A DNA stretch of 64,000 nucleotides from Selaginella moellendorffii (GCF_000143415.4 NW_003314392.1:341334-405333), one strand, 5' to 3'; shown: positions 9,821 through 22,620, counted from the first letter of the stretch. Notes: generated from the sequence alone by a model not told the origin. Program-made: numbers and translations.

Positions 9821-12800
9821 ATGAGTCTCGCGAGTATTATCCAATGAGATTGGGCAACTAGTCTCATTGCATACACAAAGATGAAAATGATGATCCGAGT
9901 GGGTACACATTTGGGTGCTAAGACTTTGCAATCATTCCTTGGGTATCGATTTGGTTACCTTGTCGTACCTTATGATGTGAGCTTGCTCTTGGGCTCATAG
10001 GATTGATTGAGTTGTTTCATTTTGCATGAGTTTTTGCTTAGGCTCATGAGTGAGGCATATTAGAAAAGAGAGTCATCGGGGACGAAGGATCAAACACATA
10101 AATCGTCTTCTCTTCTTGGAGAGATGATTTACAACAAAGTGTTAATTCATTGCTCATGTTCACATTATGCAATCAAGAGTTTCTACCTTGATGCATGTTG
10201 GAAATGATGGTCTTACAAGTGGTGAGTTATAGGATGGATGGCGTTGAAATGCTATACCATTTTGTCTAGGCTTGTTATTAAAGACTTGGGTTACAATGCT
10301 CAATTTTTTTCCGGAAAACTTTGCTATTGCTCCTTGAGTATCTTAGCGTTGGATTAGTTTGAGTTTGGTCGGAAAGAGAGTGGCATGAACTTGTCCATGT
10401 TGTAAACAAAAGTTAGTGGTTGGGTGTTGTAAGTCTCTATCGGTAGAGTGTGGCATTTATGTTGCATTTTATCGAATTGAGTTGACACGTGATATTCACA
10501 TAAACCTTTGAATTAATGACATTGGCATTGTTTGTTAATGTTGCTCAATTGATGATCAAGTCATTGTGATACTTATATCATATCTATGTGATAAGAGCAA
10601 TGTGTTTACTAAGTTGCTTGGTTAAAACGATGATCAACCCCAAAGTGGTTGATGGTGAAACTAGTCTACTTGCAAGTAGTAGCATTGTAGTAGCTTTGAC
10701 TGGATTCTCGTTGGTGGTCCATTATGCTAAGCTTAAGTTGGTTCCTTAGTTTCATGTGTTTGCCCATTGAGGTGTTGGAAAAAGGGTTGTAGCATTCATT
10801 TGCTATAACTCTTCAGTTGATCCGTTAGCACTTGGAGTAGATTGTTGGATAGTGAAAGTGTGTAGTTGAGGCATTGACATCGCTAGCACTTGTGTTAGTG
10901 GAAGTGGCATTTTTATTTCGAGTGATGAGGAATTTTTCTTAGAGCTTGATTTTCTATGTCATTTTTCTTGTTAGTGTTTTAGCTTCACATTGGATATTGA
11001 AAGTAGTTGAAGAAAAGTGTCACTACAATGTGGATATCCAAAGATATGGTCTTTGTGATCAAGCCTTGGATGTTCACTTTGCATTTTGTGGATATCGGTG
11101 TTAGATGTCAAAATATGGGCATGATGTTCAATGCTTAAGCATACAGTGGGTCATGAAAATTTGTGTTGAGGTGAACCTTTGTGAAGTTGTTAGTAGGAGG
11201 AAGTTGGTTGAGTCTTAAAAGTTTGCATTTCTAGATCGAAAGTTATTGTTTCTCTAGGATGGAAAATTTTCCACAAATTTTCTTAGGCTTTTCCAATGGC
11301 TAATCTGTTGATCACTTTGCTTGAAAACCATTCCGTTTTTGAAAGTTAGTACAAACTAGTGAAAGGGTTAGAGTTGACTTTGGTTGGGTTAAACCTTAGT
11401 AGGTAGTTTGTATGATGCACCTGAAAGGGATGTTGATTTTTGGAGCTAAGGCAATTGAGTTGGATAGAGTCTGGAGTTGGTGTAGAAAAGTGGTTGTTGT
11501 GCTTTTCTAAGAAAGGTGGCCCTTGTGCCTTTCTTCTAGCATTGTGCTTGGTGGCAGGTTGCATCTTGCATTTCATTAAGATTCTATGAGAGTAGTGAGC
11601 TCTCACTGTTTTGGTGGCCTTGCACCTTAGCTGAGGATGGTGATGTTCAACTTAGTTGTTTGCAGTTGAGATGTTAGTACCCATACTATAACTTTGTCTA
11701 AGTGGAGGTTGTGTACCGATATAAGTTCATCTCATGGTCTTCACTTTAGTTTCAGCTTAGTGTTGATCATGCATAACTAGCCTCTTCAAGGCATGCTCAG
11801 AGCTATTGGCTAAACGTGTTGGTGAGCTTATCACGGTTGAGTTGGATTCAAGTGGTCATTTAGTTTGTGCTTGTTCGTGAACCTTTATCTCATATCTGGG
11901 TATTACGTTCATGTTGGACAAGTGTATAACTCGATGATGTGAGTTTAGTGTTTGAGTCTTGTGAAAGCAAGTTGAAGAGTGATTGTTAATTACTTTACGA
12001 CTAGTGATTGCTTGTAGACTTTGTTGAGGACTATTTGACACTTGCTTCACTCGATGAAGATTTATCAGTGATGGGCTTCCGGATGGTATTGCTGAGGATC
12101 GTGTAGTTAGACTTACATGGTTTCTTTTCCATGTTGGCATGTCAATTCCTTTGTCGATATCACTTGGTTGTGTTTAGTTCATAGTCTTGCATTTCATTGA
12201 GTCTTGGATGTGGTGATTCACTCCTTGAGGAAGTGTTATCTATAATTGAGTTTTGCTGAAGGATTGGTCTCAAATACTAACTAAAGTATCTTTGACTTTG
12301 GTTAGCTTGGTTGTTAAAGAGTTTTGAGTGGTGATTCACTCTTGCTTTCTTCTTACTTTGTTATGGTGTTGATGGCATTGAAGTGATGCCTTGTCATTGA
12401 TATTATTGATGTTAAAATTCAAATGAGATGAAATGTCTATCCTTAAGATTGACATTGAGTTTTTCATTAGTCTTGATGAAGATAGTGTTGATGATTTGGC
12501 TATGACTTTGTGTTGTTGGCATTCATGCATTGGCTAGTTAGCAACTGTATTGACGTTCAAATGAACTGAGTAGCAAGTTGAGTTAGTTGTGTTCTAAATG
12601 AGATTGTTTAGTAAGGGTTGAGCTTTGAGCTTTTCGGATATCGAAAGTTAAAAGGATTGTCAAAAGGATTATCAAAAGGATTTGCTTGATTATTGTTGAT
12701 ATCGAATGATTTGCCGTTCTTTGGGATAGTGGATTCCTTCTTTGACGATGATTATGCATCTCTTTCTTGACGGGATGATTGATAGTTTTTTATGATAGTT

Positions 12801-13937
12801 AGTTGTTCTCTTTGATGTCTTATGGCTTTTTGCAATACTACATGTTCTTTGTGGTTTGCTCTAGATTGGTCTCTTGGGTTTGAAACATCAGTAAGATGTG
12901 GCTGACACTTGCTTAGGCAACTTGAGTTCCTTGGTGTTGTTGGCTGAGATCTATTTAGATTAACTAGTGTGATAGTTGGCATACATAAGTGTTTGTTGGT
13001 CTTGCCACATTCATTCTATTCTGTTGATTGTTGCTCGAGTTAGTTTTGATAGATTTGGATGTTATTTCCTTTGGGTGATACATTCATGAACATCTTGCTT
13101 GCCAGTCAACAATACTTGGTGTTCTTTAAGTTCTCTTTGATAAGTTGTTTGGTATATTATCTACAACCTTTGGTAGTTAAGTTTTATCATAGAGTTTCTT
13201 TGATGATATACTAGCTATTGAATTTTGTTGGATGGTGCATTCTGTGTTTACCAGTTACAATAATTTTAGTGGTTCCTATCCTAAAATACTGGTTTATCAG
13301 ATGATAACTTACTTGAAATACATTTGTGTTCTAATATAAGATTTATTCACTGATAATTAAGATTCTAAGATATCATTATTTATGACTTTGATATTGTCCA
13401 TCTATTGATCTTTGAATTTTGGGCCAGTATAGGCAGACTGGCTTCAGCACTTCGTGTGCATGGTGAAATCTCTAGTCATGGGGTAACTACTGTCGACTGG
13501 TCATATAACCCACCTCTCTGTCGATGTTCCTTATTCTGCTAAAAGGGCGTGACCGTGCAAACAACTCTAATTGCATGTTTACAGTAGTCTATCTAAACCT
13601 TACTGACGAGTTTGGTTTCTTTGCTCAGGAGGGTTGGGGCCTTTGGCTTCTCTCTCTATATCCCTGTGGGTAGGGGTGTATCACACTTTTGTAAGCTGGG
13701 TGACACCTAGAGCAGCAAAGGTGGCTAACTTCATTGGTCATTTCTTTGTCAGTGACGGCTGGAAGGTGTCTGAGTGGGTAGCGCATCTGTGTTAGACAAA
13801 GAGATTGCTTCATAACTCATTTAAGTTGGTGCATTTCTCACATAATGTGAATACCATGAACTTTTTCTGGAGTTTTTTCCTTGGCAGTATTCTAGACTCG
13901 AGTATGCATTGACGAGGACGTCGATCTTCCCTGAGAG

Positions 13938-15036
13938 TGTCACGAATGTGACTTCAGGTATCAAAAGTTATCTGTCAGCTAGTCCTTACAGACACTCTTA
14001 CCTTATTGCCACAATGGCAGGAGGTCGGTATTGCTGGACCCTTGTTCAAGTGTTAGTAAACTGGACTTTGCATCTACACTTAGCCAGATGAGCATAAAGA
14101 AGGAATTCTTAAGTGTTTATTTAGCCAAGCATACTTGGCCTGGCTTGTTAGTTCTCTTTCGCTCTGTCTTGCACTGGTTTGACAAAAACCCTCATGTATT
14201 GAGACTAGTCCCTCAATATCGCTAGATAATAGCTTACCGTGTCTGCCAAACACCCTCACTATCATGCCCTTTGTGTTAATCTCATTTTGGTCCCAAATGC
14301 TATTTATGGAAAGTGTTCAGATTTGCTCATTTGGCATATCTACAGAATGTAGAGATTGACCTGAACACAATGGTGTTCGTCCCATGTCCAAATTCACAAT
14401 TTATCACCATTCCATATTTAGTAAGTTTAGAGCTTGTCCCAGAGACTAACTCCTGATACTAAGGGAGGCTTGGGGTGAAAGCCCAAAGCATGTGTTCCTC
14501 ATGGGGGTGGGGGGGATGTGGGGATAGTGGGTAGGTTGGGCATGGCCGAACAACCTGAGGCATAGTTTCACTCCCATTTGCATGTTTGTCTTTGTTCTGT
14601 GTCCGGCTTGGGTCTAAGCCCAAGTTCCATTCCATGCTAGCTAGTGGAGTGCCCATGTCCTTGCGTTAGGCCATCGGTATGCCGAAATAGCACTAGACTC
14701 CGTTTGGCTTCATTTTGTGTGCTGATCCTGGCATTGGGATGCTGGTTGCTCCAAGACTGTTCCAAGTCGCTCCAAGCTCCTGTCCTTTTGCTCCTTGGGC
14801 TGTATGCTCAAGAGTTGCTCCGTGGTCCGGTTCTGTCACTCCTTGGCTCCATGCTTGGGAGTTTGGCACCATTCCTTCGTTCAGTGGCACAAGGCCCTGA
14901 ACCTCAGGTTCCACACCACTGTCCTTTGGACACATGGCATGTGTCATGTGGCATAAAGAAGGTTTAGATTCCGCTTTGTAGTGTTATCCTATGGTAAATC
15001 ACCATAAGATAAAGGGTCAAAACCACGTGTGCTACA
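13938..15036 (+). repeat. Right LTR of the LARD-like element
   Basis: Collinear with the left LTR from the CGAATGTGACTTC block to the GCTACA end. It has an extra segment near 14300 and lost bases near 14510. Most substitutions are C/T or G/A. Confidence 0.7.
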
Positions 15037-15900
15037 CTAACCCTTAGCAGAATCACCCACCTACCTCAGAGGAATCACCCCACCCGAGGCTTTAGGACCT
15101 AGTGCCTCTCAACCACGAGTAGCCAGAGCTAACTCCCCACCGAGCGAGTTCGAAGTGGGAACCTTCCTCGACAAAGTCCATATCAGGCCTTCAGCCTCAG
15201 CGTGTTTGATTGCCCAAATGTTTCCCTGATTGATGGCCAGAGCCATCTTCAGGCATCCAAGTGTTCCCACACAGTTCACCCAGATTCACAATGTGGCCTT
15301 GCCACCAGCCACACCGACTCCTTGGTTGCTTGTCAGGCACCCAAGTATTTCCTTGCCAGAGCCGCTCTTGTGGATTGCCTGGCTTCTTGTCTTTTGCTTA
15401 TATTCCGGCCAAAGTCATCTCCACTAACTTGCCTAGCCTTGTGTCTATTGCTCCTATGGGTGAGGAGAGTATGAGCAGGAATCCTGGGCATCACCCTTAG
15501 TTAACTCCCATTTCCCACTCTCCATTCCCTTAGTTTCTCAAGGAGGAGAATTCCCCCTCTGATTTTCAGAGGAATTGGTCTTCCTCCTCCTTTTTGAAAG
15601 AGAGGTTACCCCCTATATACCATTTGTAACTCCTATACCCCCCCCATCTGATATGGGCTCCCACTTTTTTTTTCTGGGAGTGAGTGGTAGGATGCTCCTG
15701 ACACATCAGTAGGAGCTATCCTTATAATTTGAGGGCAGGATCCTCCTGCCCTCTCTAGTACTACCGGGGTGGTATCTTCCATGCTAATTCTTCCTAGCTA
15801 GCTGAACGGGTCTGACATGGTAGGACTCTTGCCACGTCATCATGTTACAATTAAATAGATGTCTTCAGAGAAGTTGTGCACGGCTATTGCTGTCACCCAT
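15037..15900 (-). repeat. LTR fragment of a second family, minus orientation
   Basis: The reverse complement of 15050-15480 aligns with 24100-24570 on the plus strand. Shared blocks include ACTTCGAACTCGCT, GTGGGGAGTTA and GGTGGGGTGATTCCTC in the same order. No coding remains. It carries CACGTCA-type motifs near 15830 that recur at the outer ends of the plus-strand copy. Confidence 0.55.
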
Positions 15901-16183
15901 ATCCAGCTGAACATTCGAGGCATATATCCGTAACAGGTGCCCAAGGGCACCCCTTAACTTACGTGTTTTCACATAACACAGTTTACGAGGAGAAATGACA
16001 GTTTATGGAAAATGGAGGGAAATTGGGAGGGAAATGTGGTTATGGCTTTTGTGTTTAGTTAGGCCTTGTATACAGGTATTTGATTTCTTGATTCAAATAT
16101 GTCTTCACCCATTAACATTGTACTTACTTTCAGATTCATGCTTGAATGTTTTGCAAGCCGAGTTCAACAAGTAACATCATAAG

Positions 16184-16495
16184 GCACAAGTCATCGTGGA
16201 ACAAATGTTTGGGTTGCTGAAGCAGAAGTTCAAGTGTTTGGATCAAAAGCAGAGGATGCATTTAGATGACTTGCCAAATGTTTGAAAGAGCTATTGTATC
16301 TTGCACAATCTGCTCATCGATGTCAAGGATGCAGATCTGGAAGCTGAACTATGGGAGCTAGAGCAAGAGATTGCACGACGAAAAGCAGAGCGTACGCATG
16401 TTGACTACAGTGGTCCAGAACAAACTCTTGAGGAGAACTTTGACTCTACAGTGGGTGGAAGTGTAGTGCGGACTGCTCTTACTGAGCTGGTTTAA
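16184..16495 (+). pseudogene. PIF/Harbinger transposase C-terminal fragment
   Basis: In one frame it reads VIVEQMFGLLKQKFKCL, then QRMHLDDLPNV, a TGA at 16283, then CILHNLLIDVKDADLE and an Arg/Lys-rich tail to a stop at 16495. This is the end of the DDE_Tnp_4 (Harbinger) fold: E.xFGxLKxRF followed by CxLHN. The catalytic N-terminal part is absent and one stop interrupts the frame, so it is a dead fragment. Confidence 0.65.
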
Positions 16496-16559
16496 ATCAT
16501 AATTAGACGCGTGTATTTGTTTTAGATTAATTTTTAAATTTAAAAAATTTGACATTTAA

Positions 16560-16785
16560 TTACGTGGTTGGTACGTCCCATACTTCACATACATAAAACT
16601 TATGTTGTTTTAGTGCGTCCTCCATGCTACATACATAAAAAGACCATATAGTTTTTATGTATGTTATGTGGCCGGTACCACATACATAATTCTTAATTAT
16701 GTGGTTGGTGCGTTGGTTCCTCCACATACATAAGTTATGTGTTACTTTTACCTTATGTATGTTATGTGGGCAGTGTGTCCCCCCC
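16560..16785. repeat. Foldback (MITE-like) repeat
   Basis: Short blocks of ACATACATAA and TTATGTATGT alternate, each beside a TGTGG(T/C)(T/C)GG(T/A)(G/A)C-type motif. The centre is close to a perfect palindrome (CCACATACATAATTC facing TTAATTATGTGG). The segment can fold into hairpins and has no coding potential. It resembles a small foldback element but no clear target duplication was found. Confidence 0.45.
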
Positions 16786-17400
16786 CTAACCATCTTGCTC
16801 TTTAAACTCTGTTTGTCGATAGCAAACATTGAACTTTTTGTGTCTGACGGGGAGAGATTCCATTTTCTGATTCACTTTCCACCTTAGGTCTTTGAGCTTT
16901 GGTGTCTCGTCCCTTGCATGTCTGTTTCGGTTTTGAGCTTCCAGGTTTTGATTCATCAGAGTCCTGCTTTCCAGCTTTGTTCGACTTCTTCCCGAGCTCA
17001 ACGAGGGAATCTCGAGGCCACACGGCCGAGTTTGCATTCTACCTCTCTGGTTCCTTGGAGACTGAAAATCAACAGACACAGACTCTGCTTCTGCTTGCTT
17101 TTCTTTACCATATCGTTCTTTAATCCAGATTTCATCTTGACCACTGTTGATTTCAATTCCTGTGACCTTGGTCAAGCCAGATGTTTTGGTAAGTTCCTCA
17201 TCCGTCTGTGGAGGAGGAACTATTGCCTGTAGGAACTATTCCCTAAGGCAACTGTGTTGCATACTGCAGCCTGATGAACACATCGGGAGGTCGCAAGGAG
17301 GATTCTTGAGTTGCAGATCTTCAAATTGAAAGGGCAAGCTTGAACGAGCAAGGCGATTCACAGGCAAGAATGATGCGCGAGGGATTGAGCTCAAACCTGA
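16786..17400 (-). pseudogene. Unassigned coding-like segment with one stop
   Basis: Minus-strand frame read from about 17400 through FQFEDLQLKNPPCDLP, a single TAG near 17235, then VPPPQTDEELTKTSGL and about 120 further codons, polar and Lys/Arg/Glu-rich, to 16786. Composition looks protein-like, but I recognise no family. It could be an exon of a lost gene; the TAG could also lie in an unrecognised intron. Confidence 0.3.
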
Positions 17401-18240
17401 TGGTCCACTAGCCGCTCCTTCTTGCTCCGTGTTGCTTTAAGTCACCACATGAACCCGAAATTTGGCAAATAAGCTTTCTCTAAAACGAAATGCAGCACTA
17501 AAATTCCCTCAAGCTGGCAACAGCTAGGAGCTAGGGAGCTATATTTTTCTGATTTTCATTTCAAGGCAGGGGTTTTGACATGGAAGCTCATCATCGCTCT
17601 ACTGCTGCTGCAATCAATGAACAATCTAGGCAGGAGCAGATCAACAGCCTTAGCAGGTACTCTTGCTTGATCAAACGTGTCCCCACCCATGAAAGCGGAT
17701 TGTCCTCCCGCTGCAATTTCATTGAGCATTTGATCATGATTTGAACATTCCTTAAACCCGATCTATGTGATTCTATGGCTGGCAAAATGGTGGAGGATTT
17801 TCAATCCTGTTGCAGTTTCATTTTCTATTTTGGAGACCTTATTTCTTCATGGATAACGAATATCCAGAAAGGTGGCGGCTACTATAATGAATCGTCATTT
17901 TTTCTTTTATCTTTCGTGAGCACTCTTTCAAGCATCCACACATTCATTGTTCGCTGAGGGAGAACAAGCTGATTAAGAGGGCATGAGCCTCAAAATGCAA
18001 ACTACCTCCTAAAGAGTTGGTAGACTTGTTGTTGGCCTTGGCTCTGGTGACTGTAATGATTCTTACTTCTGCATGATTTAGGGTCTTGTATATATCATCT
18101 TAAAGAGGATTGAAAATTAAACAGAATTGCAAGAGCACTTTATTCAACATTTCATTCATTTCAAAATTTTAATAAAATTCAAAATGAATAGATTTCTTTT
18201 AAGTAAATGAAGCACTTCTCACTGCTCCTGAGCAGCTGTA
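17400..18240. other. Stretch without a supported gene
   Basis: A short plus-strand frame from the ATG at 17580 (MEAHHRSTAAAINEQSRQEQ) looks protein-like for about 26 codons and then meets a GTACTC donor-like site. No partner exon could be found. The rest shows nothing I can assign. Confidence 0.2.
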
Positions 18241-18244
18241 ACAA

Positions 18245-18425
18245 GGTCAAGGAAGCAGAAAGACTTCACACTCTAATCAGGTTTTGGCCATGGATTTTTA
18301 CACCAAATGCGGGAGCTTAGAAAGCTTAGGATTCAGAACCCCTACATTTTCTCATGGGGAATCATGGTTTCTGCATATGGCCAACACAGGCAATCCAATG
18401 AAGCAAAGTTTGTATTTAATTTTAC
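18245..18425 (+). pseudogene. Pentatricopeptide repeat (PPR) relic
   Basis: Three frames together spell a P-L-S type PPR segment in the proper order: EAERLHTLIR, then YTKCGSLES, then FSWGIMVSAYGQHRQSNEAK. At least two frameshifts and several stops separate the pieces. PPR proteins bind organellar RNA; this copy cannot encode one. Confidence 0.65.
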
Positions 18426-18539
18426 CATTCATTAATATTTGAAATGTTTTTATATTAAATTTAATAGCTAAATATATAGTATATATATGTAAAGAATAAG
18501 ATCTCATTCTTTTCGCCAGATGGCAAGAGCATGGTAAAA

Positions 18540-18735
18540 GGATATAATAAAACCACTACTCAGAAACAGAACGACATAGTTAAAGATTTCTCAACTTACT
18601 AGAAATGGGGCATGCTGAAACAACATATTAAAACACTACTCAGAAATAAAGCATAGTGAAACAACATACTTACAGACTACTCAAACAGCATAGTGAAACA
18701 CTATTCAGAAACAGGGCATGGTGTCATAACATAGT
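18540..18735 (+). repeat. Degenerate short tandem repeat
   Basis: Variants of ACTACTCAGAAA, GCATAGTGAAACA and ACATA recur about every 30-45 bases. The copies are poorly conserved and non-coding. Confidence 0.5.
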
Positions 18736-18909
18736 CAAGTTAACACCATATGGTAGAAATTTACACAAACTGAAAACGCATACCACTCAGACAGCACATA
18801 CATGTGGTTTCTTTTGGCATATGCGAAGAACACACACACGTTGTGATGTTGTGATGTACCAATGTGTCTCAACTGTGTTCCTGATTTGGGCACGTAGTAT
18901 TCTTAAATA

Positions 18910-19500
18910 GTATAAATAAACAGATTACTAACATTGTAAGATATTCTCATTTTAACTAGGATGTCCTTTTTTCCTAGGCGTCGATCTATTTGATGATCCG
19001 CACAAAGGCATAATCTATATATGGTTTTATTCTTATTTTGGCAAATCAGGAAATGACTAATTTCATTGAATTCTCCTTAGTTTTTTGTTTCTTCCAGATC
19101 ATAATGATAACAAGCATCTTCTCTTTCTTTTAATTCCATTTTTCTTCAGTCCAAGAAATTTATGAGAAAGTGGATTTGAATTTCTGTTTGGGAAAGTTAC
19201 AAAAGTTTACCCTATATTCTTAATTATTCAGGTTGGCTTATCTAGTCAGCAAGAGTTAATTACAAACACACCCCTCTATTTTCTACAAATTACAAAAATG
19301 CAAAATCTAAATAACAGTTAATCCACGCTCTTGCAAGTCATGTGATTATACAAATGCCCAGCGCACCACCCTCTTGTGTCTATTTGGCGAGTGTGTAAAA
19401 GATGGCAACAGATTTCCTTCTTGGGGTATAAGTGTAATGATACCCTAGAATATTCTTAAGAGTTCTGCCCTAGCCTAGGGTTTTAGTTGATCGGTAAGTC
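18910..19500. other. AT-rich upstream region of the Crinkler-like gene
   Basis: No gene seen. A CCTAGGGTTTTAG motif (telo-box type) at about 19475 sits some 40 bases before the proposed start and resembles the 5' leaders of other genes in this window. Confidence 0.4.
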
Positions 19501-19512
19501 TTGATCTTCGAA

Positions 19513-21414
19513 ATGTGTGTGCTTGATTTAGATTTCGCAGGCCGCCACAACTACTTCGTCAATTTCCACCTCTCCGAATTTCAGACCTTGGGCGGCGATG
19601 GATTTGTGACGCTCGACCCGAAGAAAGACGACATTGTGGGCTCCTTGTTCATGATCAAACTCGGCCGCAACATCAGGGACGTGCCCCAGAGCCGCTGCCT
19701 CTATGTTCGCCAGGAGTGTCTGGAGCTTTACGAGAGCGTGCTGGACGATGAAAAGGAAGGAGACGTGACTCAGAGGCTGTACATCGGGAATCCAGGCGTC
19801 GGCAAATCGGTGACGGGTCTCCAGCTTCTGTTCCTTTTTGCTGTGGTGGGCAAGCGCACAGCAGTCTACTACAAGGAGAAGCTAGCTGCGGGAGTGTACT
19901 TCCTGTTTCGTGACGGCAAGTTCGACTCTGTTCTCGATCTCCATGGGGCGAGCGAGTACTTTATGGACTCCTCTACAATGTACATCCACGACGGGAGTAG
20001 GATTCCGAACTCGGACTCCATCAATGCCCGGACCCTGCTGATCTCAAGTCCTGACGTGAAGGTATACAAAGAGTTCAGCAAGGTTTCTGGAGGCTCTGAC
20101 GCTTTTTATGCTCGGCTATGGAGCAAAGAAGAGCTCATGGAGTGCTGGAGTGTTGCATACAGTAGTACGCTGGAATGGAGAACAGTTCAAAAGCACATCG
20201 ACGTTGCCGGTCCTATTCCGAGGCTCGTGTTCCAGACACCAAAGAAGTTCAAGGGCGTCCAGCAGGCCATGAAGAGTAGTCTCCTGAAGACAGAAAACTT
20301 ACTGTCGCTCTTCTCCCTGATAGGAAACCATGATCTGTGGAGTACGTTTTCGCACAAGCTCCTTCATTTAGACAGGGGAGGCGACTCATCTGAAGGCTGC
20401 ACGAAGATTGCTTCAAACTTCGTGAAGGAGCAGTTGCTGCTCCGGCTTGAGAAAGAACACTGGTCAGAGATGATCAGTCTAAGGGGAGTCGGCGGCCTGG
20501 CAGATTTCCGGGGTACTTTGATGGAACTACTCATGCACATGACCTTTCCGAAGTACTTCGTCAGCTGTGAACGAATATGCGATCTACCGAAGCGTGGCCA
20601 GAAGCACAGACATGTGTCGAACAACGCTGCGAACGACCTGTTGCTGGCAGATGGAGTGGATGACCTGCATGTCATCTTTTATCACGACTTTGCGGACCTG
20701 CAGAAGAAGATTCAGAAGTGCCCCAAAAAAGGCTATGCAGCTGCTTATTTTTGGCCCAGGACGAAGACGGAGGCTGCCATCGACAGCCTCTACATAAACT
20801 TCAAGACCAAACGGGCGTACCCCCTCCAGGCGACTGTTTCAGAGAAACATCCAGTCGTGTGGCATCCCGTGGAGCTACTGTTGAAGCATTTGAGCAGCAA
20901 CGGGATCTTCATTGTGGGACTTTTCTTCATCGTCTCGGGGACCAATTATACAACGTTCAAGCCTCAGGCGTGGAAGAGAAAACGTAAAGTCAGAGGTGCA
21001 TTCGTGGACCTCAAGACATCCCCGAACTTGTGTCAGTACAAGGTGAAGTTTGAGCTACTTGGCGATGATTTACAGAAGATCCATATGCTGAGGGACTACG
21101 TGGACAGCATAGACGGCAACTACAAGGCAATCATGGTAAGAAGCCTGGTTTCTTTCGCCCTAACTGCACTGTTCCTGCTAGGAATCTACGAGGGATGTGC
21201 CTGAGGAGCATGTTCGGAAGCGCAAGCGCGATGGTGCCTCATCGTCTGATATGTAAGCTGTAGTTCACACTGCTTGATACTCTGCTGACTAGTGGTGGTC
21301 ATTTTTCTTAGCACGGCTTCGATGCCAGCGGAGTCTGACTCGGAGTACGACATGGAACTGTTGGAGGGAGAAGAAGATGAGCTGTTTGACCAGGAAGCCT
21401 ATGACGACGAGTAG
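19513..21414 (+). CDS. Crinkler/RHS-type P-loop NTPase protein with C-terminal nuclease-like domain
   Basis: Three exons: 19513-21135, 21182-21252 and 21312-21414. Both introns are GT-AG, frame is kept, and the product is about 598 residues. The N-terminal third holds a P-loop (GNPGVGKS, about residues 92-99) after QRLYI, as in Crinkler and trypanosome RHS NTPases. The middle includes LLISSPDVKVYKEFSK, typical of that family. The C-terminal half ends in a strand-rich region, IDSLYINF then PLQATVSEKHPV, matching the degenerate PDDEXK-like domain of Crinkler effectors. The tail, on exons 2 and 3, has a KRKR nuclear signal and a run of Glu/Asp. The ATG at 19513 is uncertain: the first codons could belong to a short intron. 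Known relatives are secreted or nuclear effectors or transposon-derived proteins. Function here is unknown, but the long intact frame suggests selection. The family call rests on motif recognition. Confidence 0.7.
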
Positions 21415-21969
21415 AAGTAACTCTGGGCGAAAAAACCACTTTGAATGCTAGAAAGTGGGTCTTACAAAAGGTACTTTGTCTTACCATACTCCAAAGTACA
21501 CTCCAAAGGATGCAGCTCTTCTCAATGTCTTTCACTGCCGCTCTTGAATCTTCAGAATGGTTTCCATAACCTGATGTGGAGCTTTCTGACCTGATGCATC
21601 ACCCTCAACACCGTGGAATCAGTGCCACTTTCAAAGGTCTGGAGTCGTGCTAGCTTCCCTAGATGGACTTCAGGCAAAGTTGAAAAGAACAACCATATTG
21701 TCCCCTTCCCTTTTTTTGCATTCAAAGCCCTCAAAAGAATATCTTGAAAAGTGTGGACTGAGCAAGCTTAAGTATATTAACCCGGCTACCAAACTTCAGA
21801 ACAAGGTTGCATTGAAAGGTTGGTCGTTGTAATCCTTGTCATGGGGGTCGCTGAAGAGTTGAAATCTTGCATATTGTGCTTGTGAGAAAAGTTTGTGAAT
21901 GTAGTCAGGCTAATGTGGAGGTGTTGGTGGTCCCAAAAACCGGCCAACCGGTAAGTCTTGCAAAGGTGC

Positions 21970-22620
21970 TAGATAGCAGCCGCTTCATCTGCAAAATGTA
22001 ATCAGTGGAATGAGGAGAAGGTCATCAACATAAAGAATTATAATGATGGTGATGGCTTGTTGACGCCAGTCTGAGATGTACACGTTGACATCTGCAACTG
22101 TATTTCCAAAGGAATGCTGCCACAGCAAATTGTTGAACCCGTACAAGGCTTTGCAAACCAGTTGCTCCTTGCCTGGCTCCAAAAATCCTCCAGCCTGACG
22201 CATGTATATCTCATCCTCGAGCTTACTATTCAAGAAGGCCCTGCCGACATCCATCTGATGGATGTCCCAGTCATGCTGTGTTGCAAGGGCTAAGAGGCTG
22301 CAAAGACTTGCCATGTGAGCAACCAGGGAAAAAGTCTATGTAGTGGATGCCAGCCACCTGCGTGAAACCCTTAGCAACCAACTGAGCCATGTAGCTGGTG
22401 GATCTGGTGCGCGGCGCCCGGCAGGAAGAGGAACAAGAGAATAGGTACCATTCTTGTGAATGGCATCAATTTCATCGTGCATCTCCACTTGCAATAATTC
22501 AGCTTCATGACTCGCTGTGGCTTCAAAAGCGGTTAGATCGCCTTCAACGCAACCACAGAGTCGGCATCAAGAACCTGGTCCAATTTGATGCTCTCAAGCA
22601 TGCGTTGTGACGTGCATGGT
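21970..22620 (-). pseudogene. Ty1/copia reverse transcriptase fragment
   Basis: Minus-strand pieces in several frames: HDEIDAIHKNGTYSLVPLP, MAQLVAKGFTQVAGIHY, then WDIHQMDVGRAFLNSKLEDE, IYMRQAGGF, VCKALYGF and the catalytic ILYVDDLLLI. Frameshifts separate them and the integrase and RNase H parts are missing. Dead copia pol. Confidence 0.8.

Larger units (their letters stand above)
8728..15036 (+). mobile_element. LARD-like LTR retrotransposon (non-coding interior)
   Basis: Two direct repeats of about 1.1 kb (8728-9806 and 13938-15036) share most of their sequence, including CTTACAGACACTCTTACC, and end in GCTACA. A primer-binding-site-like TTTGGTATTAGAGG follows the left LTR immediately, at 9807-9820. 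Flanks are CTAGC on the left and CTAAC on the right, compatible with a 5-bp target duplication with one change. The 4.1 kb interior is G/T-rich on the plus strand and has no open frame above about 95 codons and no gag, RT, integrase or protease motif in any frame. The plan is that of a large retrotransposon derivative mobilised in trans. LTR differences are mostly transitions plus a few indels, so the insertion is not recent. Confidence 0.75.

Noticed and set aside
13600-13937. Possible coding end of an LTR element before the right LTR
   Set aside because: GAGGACGTCGA near 13913 resembles gypsy 3' sequences, but no frame with pol or chromodomain motifs precedes it.
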